Source of the DNA: Elysia marginata
Taxonomy: Eukaryota > Mollusca > Gastropoda > Plakobranchidae
Length of the DNA stretch: 41,196 nt
Direction: 5' to 3'
NCBI GenBank assembly: GCA_019649035.1
Contig: BMAT01002135.1
Span: 180,464 to 221,659 of the forward strand
Part shown: one piece after another, positions 41,156-41,196 of the stretch
Layout: the number at the start of each line of letters is the position of its first letter
Numbering within the stretch: position 1 is the stretch's first letter
The notes under the pieces: generated by a model
What the model saw: only the letters and a program-made list of their open reading frames with translations
Databases searched by the model: none
Told to the model about the DNA's origin: nothing
Translations under genes and position numbers: made by a program

Positions 41156-41196
<41 letters not shown>
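41155..41196 (+). repeat. (CTA)n microsatellite at the window end
   Basis: Uninterrupted CTA units from about 41158 to the last base; the array continues beyond the window. Confidence 0.95.

Larger units (their letters stand above)
39187..41196. other. Upstream flank of the GPCR gene
   Basis: AT-rich, with a (TG)n tract just upstream of the start and a CpG-containing patch at about 40255-40370. It ends in (CTA)n. No promoter element could be placed with confidence. Confidence 0.45.

Overview
This is AT-rich, intron-dominated animal nuclear DNA. The exons are small (51-301 nt) and separated by introns of 0.35-6.7 kb. There are many microsatellites, decayed DNA transposons, a tRNA-derived SINE and one assembly gap. 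The single-exon receptor on the minus strand resembles the large lophotrochozoan, especially gastropod, families of chemosensory-like class A GPCRs, so a mollusc (probably a gastropod) is the most likely source. That assignment is inference from gene style, not proof.

Region 1 (about 0.7-25.5 kb, plus strand) is the 3' half of a prominin (CD133-like) gene. Twelve exons were assembled by hand from splice signals. They join into one open frame of 1,245 nt (414 codons plus stop) in which every phase matches. They encode the second large extracellular loop, the fifth transmembrane helix and a long tyrosine/proline-rich cytoplasmic tail. The 5' half, with the signal peptide and the first four membrane helices, lies upstream of the window. 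The 3' part offers several alternative ends: an upstream acceptor before exon 10 that would remove the last membrane helix, a tandem TAGTAG acceptor on the tail exon, and possible further last exons at 27.2 and 35.07 kb.

Region 2, the prominin introns, holds two degenerate mariner-type transposase copies (6.0-7.2 kb with both inverted ends recognisable, and about 22.3-23.0 kb), a TTAA-flanked MITE (8.7-9.0 kb), a CT-rich satellite, a 28-bp minisatellite, a 200-bp tandem duplication, several hairpins and an 87-base N gap.

Region 3 (25.5-38 kb) has few genes. It contains a roughly 50-bp tandem repeat, an (ATC)n tract, a SINE with a perfect 12-bp target duplication, a possible last exon with a poly(A) signal at 35.07 kb, a possible isolated minus-strand exon at 35.8 kb and a duplicated block at 36.2-36.4 kb.

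Region 4 (38.06-39.19 kb, minus strand) is an intact intronless 374-codon class A GPCR. It lacks the canonical DRY, CWxP and NPxxY motifs. Its upstream flank (39.2-41.2 kb) has a (TG)n tract, a small CpG-containing patch and ends in (CTA)n.

No CRISPR array, rRNA, functional tRNA or clearly new multi-gene system was found. The most interesting signals are the alternative 3' architecture of prominin and the structured repeats in its introns.
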